Below are positions 7,440-15,651 of a stretch of 15,651 nucleotides of DNA, piece after piece; position 1 is the first letter of the stretch; each line of letters opens with the position of its first letter. The DNA comes from ARK-15 sp038880255 (lineage in GTDB: Archaea; Thermoplasmatota; Thermoplasmata; Thermoplasmatales; ARK-15). A program made the position numbers and the translations under genes. The stretch lies in the NCBI GenBank assembly GCA_038880255.1, contig JAVZSA010000030.1, positions 1 to 15,651 on the forward strand. Reading direction: 5' to 3'. The notes under the pieces are model-generated. The model had not been told where the DNA came from. It worked only from the letters and a program-made list of their open reading frames with translations, and did not search any database.

Positions 7440-8480
7440 TCACTCACCCATTTTTATTTTACCCTTAAATTTTGCATATATTGCATAATCAATGTATTTT
7501 CCACTGTTAATCTGTTTCCAGACATCTGGAGCTTTATCTCTATGAAAATCCTCTATTTTTTCAGTTACCTCTATATGGAATGAATCACTTCCAGCACCTG
7601 ATCCAAATGAAGTGGCAAGTATTCTATCACCTGGTTTTGAGTTATCAAGTATTGCAGAAAGTCCTGTAATCATTGACCCGGAATAGGTATTTCCTATGTA
7701 TGGTACTATTAGCCCCTGTTTTATTTGCGATTCCTTAAAACCTAGCAATTTTGCTGCCCTTGATGGAAATTTTCCATTTGGTTGATGAAATACCGCATAT
7801 GTATAATCTTCAGGTTTTGTTTTCATAATTTCCATTATTTTTTTAGAAGTTTCAAGCACATGCCTAAAATAAGCTGGTTCACCTGTAAACCTCCCACCAT
7901 GCCTTGGATAATCCTGTCCCTCCCTTCTCCAGAAGTCAGGAGTATCCGTGGTAATAGAATATGTAGCCTTTATTTCAGCAATAACATCTTCATTTCCAAT
8001 AACAAACGCTGTACCACCTGCTGATGCAGAATATTCAAGGGCATCACCCGGAGCACCTTGACTTGTATCGGCACCTATTGCTACTCCTTGCTTAATCATT
8101 CCAGCTTTTACCATACCCATCACAGTCTGCATTGCTGCAGTTCCTGCTTTGCATGCAAACTCGAAATCTGCTGCTGTTATATCTGGTGAAAATCCTGCAG
8201 CCTCTGCAACAATGGTTGCTGTAGGCTTAACTGCATAGGGATGCGATTCTGAACCTACATAAATTGCACCTACACCATTGGCTTTTTTTCTTGAGAGAGC
8301 ATTTCTAAGAGCCTCTACGGATATTGTTGCGGTGTCTTCATCCGGACCTGGTACACTCTTGCTATATATAAAAAGTCCATTTCTTATATCGTCTGGGTTT
8401 TCTCCCCATACCCTAGCAATTTCCTCCACTTTTATCCTCCACTTTGGTATATATGAACCATAGGTTACTATGCCTACCAT
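7440..8480 (-). CDS. mvaS: hydroxymethylglutaryl-CoA synthase, archaeal type
   Basis: 346 residues, the usual archaeal length. It condenses acetyl-CoA with acetoacetyl-CoA to HMG-CoA, the second step of the mevalonate pathway that supplies archaeal isoprenoid lipids. The catalytic set is complete: Glu78 in SESHPYAVKP, Cys110 in FEFACKAGTA, and His232 in FHQPNGKFP. Other family blocks are AIGADTSQGAPGDALEYSA (134-152), TPDFWRREGQDYPRHGGRF (180-198) and SFGSGAGSDSF (291-301). It is the first gene of a three-gene operon with thiolase and DUF35. A good TATA box lies 33-41 bases before the ATG, giving a very short leader that holds only a weak GGTG ribosome binding site. Confidence 0.97.
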   Translation of the reverse strand: MVGIVTYGSYIPKWRIKVEEIARVWGENPDDIRNGLFIYSKSVPGPDEDTATISVEALRNALSRKKANGVGAIYVGSESHPYAVKPTATIVAEAAGFSPDITAADFEFACKAGTAAMQTVMGMVKAGMIKQGVAIGADTSQGAPGDALEYSASAGGTAFVIGNEDVIAEIKATYSITTDTPDFWRREGQDYPRHGGRFTGEPAYFRHVLETSKKIMEIMKTKPEDYTYAVFHQPNGKFPSRAAKLLGFKESQIKQGLIVPYIGNTYSGSMITGLSAILDNSKPGDRILATSFGSGAGSDSFHIEVTEKIEDFHRDKAPDVWKQINSGKYIDYAIYAKFKGKIKMGE

Positions 8481-8512
8481 CTAAAACACCAAAAGAAGCT
8501 AAAACTAAACTC

Positions 8513-8521
8513 ATATATAAT
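8513..8521 (-). promoter_or_regulatory. TATA box of the mvaS-thiolase-DUF35 operon
   Basis: The - strand reads TTATATATG preceded by the purine-rich AAGTAAAA, which resembles a BRE plus TATA box. Transcription should start near 8491, leaving an approximately 11-base leader before the mvaS ATG. Confidence 0.6.
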
Positions 8522-8629
8522 TTTACTTATTGACTATTTTTCTATTCGACAATTAACGAATTTTTAAATAAAAAGAAATCTATATTTTCAAATAAAATTT
8601 TAAAAATACTGGCTTTATCACTGAATCAT

Positions 8630-8648
8630 ATGATTTTTAAAAAATCAT
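8630..8648 (-). terminator. inverted repeat and T6 run at the end of the aIF1 gene
   Basis: The sequence ATGATTTTT-A-AAAAATCAT is a perfect 9-base inverted repeat that includes the aIF1 stop codon. It is interleaved with a second palindrome, AATCATATGATT (8624-8635). On the - strand six T follow the stop directly. This is probably the aIF1 terminator; a role as a protein-binding site cannot be excluded. Confidence 0.45.
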
Positions 8649-8929
8649 TCCTCCACTTCAAACCCCATCTCTTTAAGAATTTTTTTAACCTTATCTCTAT
8701 GATCCCCTTGAAGTTCAATCCTATTATCTTTAAATGTACCACCTGCAGCAACTATATGTTTAAGTTCCTTTGCAAGTTCCTTTAGATCAATGTTTGAATC
8801 AAAACCTTCAATTATAGTCATTGTTTTTCCATACCTTCTACGATCAATGTAAACCTTAAGTACTTGCTGTGTTGCTATCTCATCAAAACTTCCTAATTCT
8901 TTCGGCAGACCAGTGTTTGTTTTCTTCAT
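8645..8929 (-). CDS. translation initiation factor aIF1 (SUI1 family)
   Basis: 94 residues, typical for aIF1, which binds the small ribosomal subunit near the P site and guards start-codon selection. The N-terminal part (GLPKELGSFDEI) is followed by the SUI1 fold with IDRRRYGKTMTIIEGFD, the conserved RRRYGK basic loop at about 31-36, then LKHIVAAGGTFKDNRIELQGDH and a final helix. All of these match the archaeal family. The gene stands alone: its TATA box is so close to the ATG that the mRNA is predicted to be leaderless, and it ends in its own inverted repeat. It lies between the aminotransferase and the mevalonate operon with no obvious functional link to either. Confidence 0.96.
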   Translation of the reverse strand: MKKTNTGLPKELGSFDEIATQQVLKVYIDRRRYGKTMTIIEGFDSNIDLKELAKELKHIVAAGGTFKDNRIELQGDHRDKVKKILKEMGFEVEE

Positions 8930-8952
8930 TATAATTATTCTTTAAACAAATG

Positions 8953-8961
8953 ATATATAAA
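8953..8961 (-). promoter_or_regulatory. TATA box of the aIF1 gene (leaderless)
   Basis: The - strand reads TTTATATAT, centred about 28 bases before the ATG at 8929, so transcription should start at or within a few bases of the start codon. No ribosome binding sequence is present between the two. Confidence 0.6.
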
Positions 8962-8995
8962 TATTTTTTCTTAAAATAAAGATAATAGATTAATT

Positions 8996-9002
8996 AAAAA
9001 AA
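8996..9002 (-). terminator. T7 run, possible terminator of the aminotransferase gene
   Basis: Seven consecutive T on the - strand about 110 bases after the aminotransferase stop. The spacer between the two (9003-9110) is AT-rich and shows no gene, and no stronger terminator is nearer the stop. Confidence 0.3.
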
Positions 9003-9110
9003 TTATAATCAAAATTTTTGAAATGAATTTGTAATATATTATAATACTTTATTAAGAAATGATGCTCATATTTTTATGTGATGAATAAAATATCCATTTA
9101 ATTATTGAAC

Positions 9111-10259
9111 TCATACAAAAAATGATTTCATTCTATCAATTGCTTCTTTTATGTTTTCAATTGAATTGGAAAATGAAAATCTTAAATGAAATTCACCATT
9201 TGGACCAAAAGCTATTCCTGGAACAACACTTATATTCAAATTATCTAATAATAAATTGGCCATTTCCATTGAATTAAGATTATTGTAGGAAAATTTAGGA
9301 AAAATGTAAAATGTTGCATTGGGTTTTTTAACTGAAAATACATCAATACTCGAAATGCCTGAATAAATTATATCCCTCCTTTTTTTAAATTCTTCTACCA
9401 TTTTTTTCGAATCTTCAGCATCATCGAGTGCTTTTAGTGCTGCATACTGTGAAAATGAAGGTGCGCAGGTAAGTGTATGTTGTTGAACATTATCCATATA
9501 ATTTATTAATTTTTCATCCGCAATTAAATAGCCTATTCTTAGCCCAGTCATTGCATGTGATTTTGAAAATCCATTTACAGTAATTGTTTTATAAAAAATA
9601 TCCCCAAGACTTGCAATGGATGTATGTTTGCCTTCAAATATTAATTTTTCATATATCTCATCACTTATTATATATAAATCTTTATCAGTTGCTAAGTCCA
9701 CCAGAATTTTTAAACTATCCAAATTTAAAATACTGCCTGTGGGATTTGAAGGTGTATTAATAACAATTGCCCTAGTTTTTTCATTTATTTTATTCATTAA
9801 ATTTTCAGCATCTATTTGAAATTCATTATCTTCATTTAAATCATAATAAACAGGTCTTGCACCTACCAAATGTGCCATTTCAATATATGATACCCAACCG
9901 GGATTTGGTATTAATACTTCATCCCCAGGATTAAGAAGTGTCAAAAATGAGATATACAATGCAAATTTTGTAGGTGTAACGATAACATTTTTTTCACTAA
10001 TATTTAATCCATTTTCTTTATTATATTTTTCAGCAATTTTTTCTCTCAATTCTCGAATTCCAGAACTTGGAGTATAGTGGGTTTTTCCTTCATACATTTT
10101 TTGGCATGCATAGTCAATTATTGGTTTGGGTGTTGGAAAATCTGGTTCACCAAGAGAAAATGAAATTATTTTTTTTCCTTCCGATCTTAATTTTGATTCC
10201 TTATTTAAAAGATCAATTGTTGCTGAAGGAAGAACATTTTTTACAGCGTTTGATACCAT
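9111..10259 (-). CDS. class I/II PLP-dependent aminotransferase (aspartate aminotransferase-like)
   Basis: 382 residues, usual for fold-type I aminotransferases of the archaeal AspAT-like group. Visible family features are SLGEPDFPTP (35-44), HYTPSSGIRELREKIAEKY (61-79), PGWVSYIEMAHLVGARPVYY (120-139), NTPSNPTG with Asn172, SDEIYEKL with Asp200 and Tyr203, the PLP-binding Lys233 in NGFSKSHAMTGLRIGY, and Arg360 in LRFSFSNS, which should bind the substrate carboxylate. All catalytic residues are intact. The enzyme moves an amino group between an amino acid and a 2-oxo acid; whether the preferred donor is aspartate, aromatic or branched-chain cannot be told. The gene is monocistronic and predicted leaderless. 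It diverges from the S8 peptidase gene across a 125-base shared promoter region. Confidence 0.93.
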   Translation of the reverse strand: MVSNAVKNVLPSATIDLLNKESKLRSEGKKIISFSLGEPDFPTPKPIIDYACQKMYEGKTHYTPSSGIRELREKIAEKYNKENGLNISEKNVIVTPTKFALYISFLTLLNPGDEVLIPNPGWVSYIEMAHLVGARPVYYDLNEDNEFQIDAENLMNKINEKTRAIVINTPSNPTGSILNLDSLKILVDLATDKDLYIISDEIYEKLIFEGKHTSIASLGDIFYKTITVNGFSKSHAMTGLRIGYLIADEKLINYMDNVQQHTLTCAPSFSQYAALKALDDAEDSKKMVEEFKKRRDIIYSGISSIDVFSVKKPNATFYIFPKFSYNNLNSMEMANLLLDNLNISVVPGIAFGPNGEFHLRFSFSNSIENIKEAIDRMKSFFV

Positions 10260-10280
10260 ATAATGGTAATGGAAAATTCT

Positions 10281-10290
10281 TATTTAAAAA
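10281..10290 (-). promoter_or_regulatory. TATA box of the aminotransferase gene (leaderless)
   Basis: The - strand reads TTTTTAAATA, centred about 26 bases before the ATG at 10259. This predicts a transcript starting at the start codon, with no room for a ribosome binding site. Confidence 0.5.
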
Positions 10291-10308
10291 ATTCGATTTT
10301 TTTTAAAT

Positions 10309-10334
10309 TTATATATATAAAAATTTTATAAATA
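10309..10334 (+). promoter_or_regulatory. TATA-like region for the S8 peptidase gene
   Basis: Two candidates are TTATATATATAA (10309-10320) and TTTTATAAAT (10325-10334). They would start transcription near 10340 or 10355, in both cases upstream of a GGAGGT ribosome binding site about 10 bases before the ATG. Unlike its divergent neighbour, this gene therefore has a true leader. Confidence 0.5.
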
Positions 10335-10384
10335 GAAAAATTTAAAATAACAAATTCTAATGACATGGTGGAGGTAGGCATATT

Positions 10385-13300
10385 ATGAACAAACATAGCA
10401 TAAGTAAGAGAGCGATAGTTATAGCAATTTCCATCATAATGCTTCTTTCAGTACTTCCCTCGATATACCATGGTACGAATGCATCATCCCTTGCAAATTC
10501 CACAATACCACAGAATACATCAAATCCATATTCAAAGGTGGATCCTAGTCTTCTAAATGGCTCTGGCTTGAAAAAAGTTCTGATATTTGGAAGTGGTTCG
10601 GCATTGGATATTAAAGGCTTTATGAATATTCAAGGTGTTTATCCAATTGGTAAATATTTCCTTGCTTCAGGCTATGCCACACCTGCGAACATAAAGTTAT
10701 TGGCACAGAAAAATAACATTTTAAGGATTGTACCTGATGTTAAATTGAATTACAGTCAACCTTCAAGTCCAGATGGTATAACTCCACAAACCGACCTTTA
10801 TCAAGCAAGGAATATATTGGGTGTAAATCAGGCATACAATGCATTTGGTGTAAATGGGACAGGTGTGAATGTGGCCATAGTTGATACAGGTACATTCTTT
10901 GGAAATCCTAACATGCAAAATTCTATAGCTAGAGATGCTTCTGGAAGACCAATTTATATGGATGCGGATGGGCTGTCGTTGGGCTTCACTGGAATGTATT
11001 TCTTCGTTAATTTAACATCAGGAGTTCCAACAAATTGGTCAAGTGGGGTTCCATATCCATTTAGTTTATTAAACTTCACGCATGGATACTATTATGGTAG
11101 TGCTATAGTAAATAACTCTATTGTATATTTACCAACCAAGGGTTTAACATCACACATTTACGATGTAAATGGATTATTTAGTAATTCTCCTTTTATAAAT
11201 TATACAATTCCAGATAATATCACGATTGGAAATACTTCAAATTATATTAAAACTGCAGTTTATAATTATACATATGAAAATCATACATATAAAGTAGGTA
11301 TCTATGCCTTTGGTTTTCTCAGCATGCCATTAATTACTGGTTGGTACAACCATACAGGTTGGCACAATTGCTCTTTAGGCCTCCCAGATTTATGGAATTA
11401 TAATCTTACNNNNNNNNNNNNNNNNNNNNNNNNNNNNNNNNNNNNNNNNNNNNNNNNNNNNNNNNNNNNNNNNNNNNNNNNNNNNNNNNNNNNNNNNNNN
11501 NNNNNNNNNTCTCAGCATGCCATTAATTACTGGTTGGTACAACCATACAGGTTGGCACAATTGCTCTTTAGGCCTCCCAGATTTATGGAATTATAATCTT
11601 ACTGTTGTACCTACATTGGTGGTACCATCACAAAACGTCTTCAATTTCGATACTGTATACATTACAGGTTGGAATACCTATCTTAAAGATATTGGTTACA
11701 ATGTTGATCCATTTAATTTTGTGGTGACATATCCCAATACTTCAGGATCTACTTTAGAATCACCACATCATATAAATGACAATACAATATTCCTCACTTA
11801 CTATTATCCAAGTTTTGGATATGTTGATTATGGTACAATTGGTGGAAACACTCTAATTCCAAATCTAGCAAGTGCTTCTCCACTTTTCATCTATATGTAT
11901 GGTGCTTATAGCGGTGAAGAAATTAGTGGAATATTAAAAAATGGTTTGGCTTATTCAAACTTGATAAGTTGGGATTCCGGTGAATACCATGGTACATTTA
12001 CTGCAAGTGTGGTTGCAAGTCATGGCACAGTTTCATATAATCTATACAATAATGGAACACTTTATAAATTGCCAGGAATTGCTCCAGGATCAAAGATAAT
12101 ATCTGTACAAGCACTTTATATTGGTGATGTTTTCTATGGTTGGATGTGGGCGGCTGGATTTGATTTTAATACAACAACGCTCACATGGCAGTACACTGGC
12201 AATCATAGAGCTCAGATTGAGAGCAATTCTTGGGGAATATCTGAATGGCCAATATTACTTACGGGAATTGGGTATGATGCGATGAGTGCACTTGAGGATA
12301 CACTCATGCTTCCTGGTGTTTTAGCACCTAATTATCCGGGTACATTATTCGTTCAAGCTATGGGTAATGGTGGTCCAGGATATGGAACAGATACGTCACC
12401 AGGTGGAGCTCTATTACCATTAACAGTTGGAGCTTCAACTGAATTTAATTATCTAAGAGCATTTGGATGGGGTATATCGAATACAAGTGGTCAAGTAATA
12501 GCTTGGTCAGATCGTGGACCTGCATACACAGGTGACATAAAGCCCGATGTGGTGGCAGTGGGTGCATTTAGTTGGGTACCTGCAAGTTTAGATTATTGGG
12601 AAGGACTATATTGGTTACCGCCAGGAGTAGGAATATTTGGTGGTACTAGTCAATCCACCCCAATGACTGCAGGTGTTGCAGCTTTAGTAATACAGGCTAT
12701 GAATGAAAAGAATATGAGCTTTAATCCAATATTCGTAAAGAATGTAATTATGAATACTGCAGTAGATTTATATAATCCTCCATATACCCAGGGTGCTGGT
12801 CAGATTAATGCATACTACGCTGTTGCCGATGTTCTTGGTAATAATACTGTTGGAGCATTTTATACAACAAGTTATGCAACGTATCAAAATGTTATGAGTC
12901 AAATATACGCAATGTTGGATTATTGGTCATCAATGTTTTCATCTGGTGTAACATATCCTACACAAGTACCAATGGCAAATTGGTTTGCTGGTTATCTGTC
13001 TCCAGGGCAATCAACTCAAAATACATTCACAGTTACAAATCCAACGAACACAACCTTAACAATAAATATTGGAACACAAAACCTTGTTGTAACGAATAAA
13101 AAATCCATAACATTAAATTGGAACACTACTAATGTATCTGCAGGATTTTATTCCTGGGTAAGGGGTTGGAATGGTCCATATTATGCTGCGGAATACATAA
13201 ACTTCACGAAGGTGTTCGGTCCAATACCTAGTAATGTTGATATGGTGGCAATTGAAATAAATTCACCGTATATGGTTCCATGGCCAAATATTACATCTAC

Positions 13301-15512
13301 ATTTACCTGTCCAGGTTATATTACACTTTTTGCATATGATTGGAGCGGAGTAACTTCAAATGTCACTAATTACTTTGGCCAAACTGTCCAAATACCAAAA
13401 CAATCGCAGATGAATATGGTAAATGCAGCATATAACTGGTATAACACGCAGATTATAACTATAAATATGCATGCAAATCCATTCAAGATGTATCCACTTA
13501 TTAGAACATATATGTATAATTTGAATCATTATTTGCCTAATGGTTATTTCTATAATTTATCATCAATATATCCTGAAATCTGGAATTTACCATTCACATT
13601 GAATGTATATTATCTGCAGAATCAGCCAATACCTTGGATATCATTCTCACAGAATAGTATAACTTTACCCCCACATGGTACAGCTACATTCACAGCAACC
13701 TTGAGTATTCCAAATGATGCAAGTAATGGTATATATTCAGGTTATATAGTATTAACAGGATCCAATGGGTTCAAGCAACTAATTCCCTCTTCCGTTGCAA
13801 TAAAAACTGATGTGAATCAGACAAACAAAGTATATACATTTGGTGGATATGATAAATATAGTATGGCACCACTTTACAATAATGGTCTAATGTATGGAAT
13901 GGGCGCACTTGATTGGAGGTATGAATCTGGTGATGTGAGATTCTATTACTTTGATGTTACAAGTACTGCAATAACGGGATTAAATATTCAAGTAGTATGG
14001 AATGATCCACAAACATCAATGGATGTATTTGTTCTTGATCCATATGGTATTATAATAGGAAGTACAATTCCAATGCTTTGGAATTATCTTGGTGGAGGAA
14101 TGTTTCTTCCATCAAACAATATGGTCAATGGTACATCACTTACTGTTCCAGTTGATGGTCCAGGTCTTTATACAATAGTTGTTCATCAGACAAATGCTGG
14201 TGGTGGAATTTGGCCAATAAAGGTAAGTGGCATTATACAGACAGAAGGAATTACTTTAAGCAATCTATCACCATATATGTATGGACAAATAAATGCAAAT
14301 TATGAGGTGGTTTCGCCTGTTCCAATAAGTAAAATAATGTATAGAATTGATGCAGGTAATTGGTCTTCACTTCCAGTTAACTCACTTACATATGCATCAG
14401 GTTCAATATTCACAAATCTTACATCAGCTGGGCCACATTCGATTGAAATAATGATGGAAAATGTTTTGGGAGTATCCTTTAGTGCAAGCTATATAGTTAC
14501 CATAGCTCCGCCACCAACTGTAAAAATAACATCGCCTTCAAATAATGCATATGTGGAAGGAACAATAAATGTAACATTTTCCGTTAATGGTAGCTATATA
14601 TCCAATATTATTGCAACTGTTGATGGTATCCAATATCCATTAACTGGAAATAATTATCTATTGCTTAATACAAAAACTCTCACAGATGGTCAACATACAA
14701 TCACAATAAAAGCAGTAAATATGGCAGGATTATATGGAAGCGACACAATAAATATTATAGTTAATAATAATAATTTACTATATGCAGTCATTAAATCACC
14801 TTCTCCAGGATCATTTGTTAAAGGAACAGTAAATGTGACCTATGTGGTCAGTGGCATTAACATAAAGAATGTTACATTAAATCTTAATAACGAAGTAATT
14901 AGCGTAAAAAATGTTACATTTACATCGGGTAGTGAAGTAATGAGCAGTACATTCAATAGCGCTAACTATCCAGATGGTAACTATGTTCTCAAATTGATTG
15001 TAAATGCAGAAAATGCTACATATGTTACAAGTGAGAGTATTACAATACTGAATACACCACCAACTGTAACAATAACATCCCCAACACCAGGTGAAAAGCT
15101 CAATGGAACAATAACAGTCTCATTTACTGTAACTGGAGATTATGTTAACTCAGTTTGGCTATATGTGGATAATATGGGCTATAATGTTACAGGTCATAGT
15201 TCTTATTCTATCAACACATCTGGCCTAAGTGACGGTAACCATACAATTAAGGTAGTGGCAAGCAATTTTGCAGGTAGTACTAATAGCACTGTAGTAATAA
15301 CAACAAACAATCAGGCACTTGCAAATGAAAAGACACAGAACAAAGTTACCAATGCAGTATCAAGTACCTATATTATCGCATTGCCAATCGGTCTAATCGT
15401 AGGTCTCCTTGTAGGAATACCAATTGGATACATACTCAAAAAGGGCAAAAAAAGCGGTGTAAAGCCCTGGCAAGAACCACCCAAGGAATCAACTGAGGAG
15501 AAAAAACAATAA
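10385..15512 (+). CDS. giant pyrolysin-like S8 subtilase, exported and membrane anchored (interrupted by an assembly gap)
   Basis: If the gap and one copy of its flanking repeat are removed, one frame of 1,644 residues results; numbering here uses that model. An N-terminal signal helix (about 9-26) precedes a propeptide-like region (about 60-120). The subtilisin triad is Asp167 (VAIVDTG), His471 (YHGTFTAS) and Ser691 (GGTSQSTPMTAG), with the oxyanion Asn597 (AMGNGGP). The roughly 300 residues between Asp and His form an insertion like that of pyrolysin. Downstream are a beta-rich region, a PPC-like domain (about 1088-1215), three Ig-like repeats, one membrane helix (about 1598-1620) and a short charged tail. 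Many N-x-S/T sites suggest heavy glycosylation. It probably degrades proteins outside the cell while anchored to it. As sequenced, the Ns and a shift of frame split it into pieces ending at 11596 and beginning after 11509. Confidence 0.92.
11317..11602 (+). repeat. exact 93-base direct duplication flanking the N-gap
   Basis: Bases 11317-11409 (TCTCAGCATGCC to TAATCTTAC) are identical to 11510-11602, with 100 Ns between them. The offset is 193 bases. This is best read as unmerged overlap of two contig ends rather than a biological repeat. Confidence 0.9.
11410..11509. other. assembly gap of 100 Ns
   Basis: Exactly 100 Ns, a common default for scaffold gaps of unknown size. No sequence can be read here, and the true gap is probably negative in length because its flanks overlap. 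Confidence 0.98.
14505..15312 (+). repeat. three tandem Ig-like domain repeats in the S8 peptidase
   Basis: Units begin near 14505, 14781 and 15051, each about 90 codons. They share the pattern T/K-S-P-x-x-G/N...G-T-(I/V)-N/T-V-(T/S)-(F/Y) at the start and DG(N/Q)(H/Y) before the last strands. DNA identity is low, so these are old protein-level repeats. They probably form a stalk between the catalytic part and the membrane anchor. A weaker related unit may precede them (about 14260-14500). Confidence 0.75.
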
Positions 15513-15523
15513 ATATTCTCTAA

Positions 15524-15540
15524 TTTTTTTTTATTTTTTT
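15524..15540 (+). terminator. oligo-T terminator of the S8 peptidase gene
   Basis: Nine T, one A and seven T follow the stop codon within 12 bases. This is a strong archaeal-type termination signal between two convergent genes. Confidence 0.65.
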
Positions 15541-15560
15541 AAATCATATTAATTTTTAAA

Positions 15561-15651
15561 TCAAAATTTCATTCTAACCGCTTGAGCATGTGGTATGTTT
15601 TGAATTCTTATAATATTATGAATATCAACAATTCCCTCTTCCATTGCTATT
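15561..15651 (-). CDS. C-terminal end of an unidentified protein
   Basis: The - strand is open from the right window edge to a TGA at 15563-15561 and encodes 29 residues ending in IPHAQAVRMKF. The composition, with mixed charged and hydrophobic residues and an amphipathic EEGIVDIHNIIRI segment, looks like the end of a real protein, and the position is convergent to the S8 gene after a terminator. I do not recognise the family. The fragment is too short to name, and the chance that it is not coding is real. Confidence 0.5.
   Translation of the reverse strand, partial: IAMEEGIVDIHNIIRIQNIPHAQAVRMKF

Noticed and set aside
9070..9090. Possible C/D box RNA (a GTGATGA element in the aIF1-aminotransferase spacer)
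   Set aside because: No matching CUGA box at a suitable distance and no terminal stem; a single C-box-like match is expected by chance in AT-rich DNA.
11317..11602. Biological tandem duplication within the S8 gene
   Set aside because: It coincides exactly with a 100-N scaffold gap, is 100 percent identical, and its length (193-base offset) would shift the frame if real.
11517..11604. Separate peptidase gene starting at the Met at 11517
   Set aside because: That Met lies inside the duplicated contig end; the catalytic Asp and signal peptide are before the gap, and collapsing the duplication joins both halves in frame.
1..15651. CRISPR array, insertion sequence or integrated element
   Set aside because: No regularly spaced short repeats, transposase or integrase genes, or attachment-site duplication beside the tRNA were seen; the gene content is mainly housekeeping.

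Overview
The window looks like AT-rich euryarchaeal DNA, most likely from the Thermoplasmata (acidophilic, heterotrophic Thermoplasmatales-like). The evidence is an archaeal-type archaeosine tRNA-guanine transglycosylase with a PUA domain, aIF1/SUI1, the archaeal HMG-CoA synthase/thiolase/DUF35 trio, TATA-box promoters, a mix of leaderless genes and genes with GGAGGTGAT-type ribosome binding sites, a tRNA-Pro without an encoded CCA, and two large secreted, membrane-anchored peptidases. The class-level placement is inference. A run of exactly 100 Ns shows that this is a scaffold, probably a draft or metagenome assembly.

Layout. At the left edge, on the + strand, is the C-terminal end of a sedolisin (S53) peptidase with a membrane anchor. 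From about 743 to 10259 everything is on the - strand. Read in transcription order from the right, this block holds a leaderless class I/II aminotransferase, a leaderless aIF1, a three-gene mevalonate-entry operon (HMG-CoA synthase, thiolase, DUF35 Zn-ribbon/OB protein), a second operon (acyl-CoA dehydrogenase, EtfB, EtfA, archaeosine TGT), and tRNA-Pro(CGG). From 10385 to 15512 on the + strand is a giant pyrolysin-like S8 peptidase, interrupted in the assembly by 100 Ns. The last 91 bases hold the C-terminal end of an unidentified - strand gene.

How the genes fit together. Thiolase and HMG-CoA synthase make acetoacetyl-CoA and then HMG-CoA for archaeal isoprenoid lipids, with DUF35 as the known scaffold. 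The acyl-CoA dehydrogenase passes electrons to the EtfAB encoded directly after it. TGT starts archaeosine synthesis on tRNA and is translationally coupled to etfA. The peptidases and aminotransferase suit a peptide-degrading heterotroph.

Points most worth a second look: the thiolase has Ser where the family has its nucleophilic Cys; the TGT has lost all three Cys ligands of its zinc site but keeps its catalytic aspartates; EtfB carries a motif resembling NAD-linked or bifurcating ETFs; and the N-gap in the S8 gene is flanked by an exact 93-base duplication whose collapse restores one 1,644-residue reading frame. I found no CRISPR array, transposase or clearly new multi-gene system.
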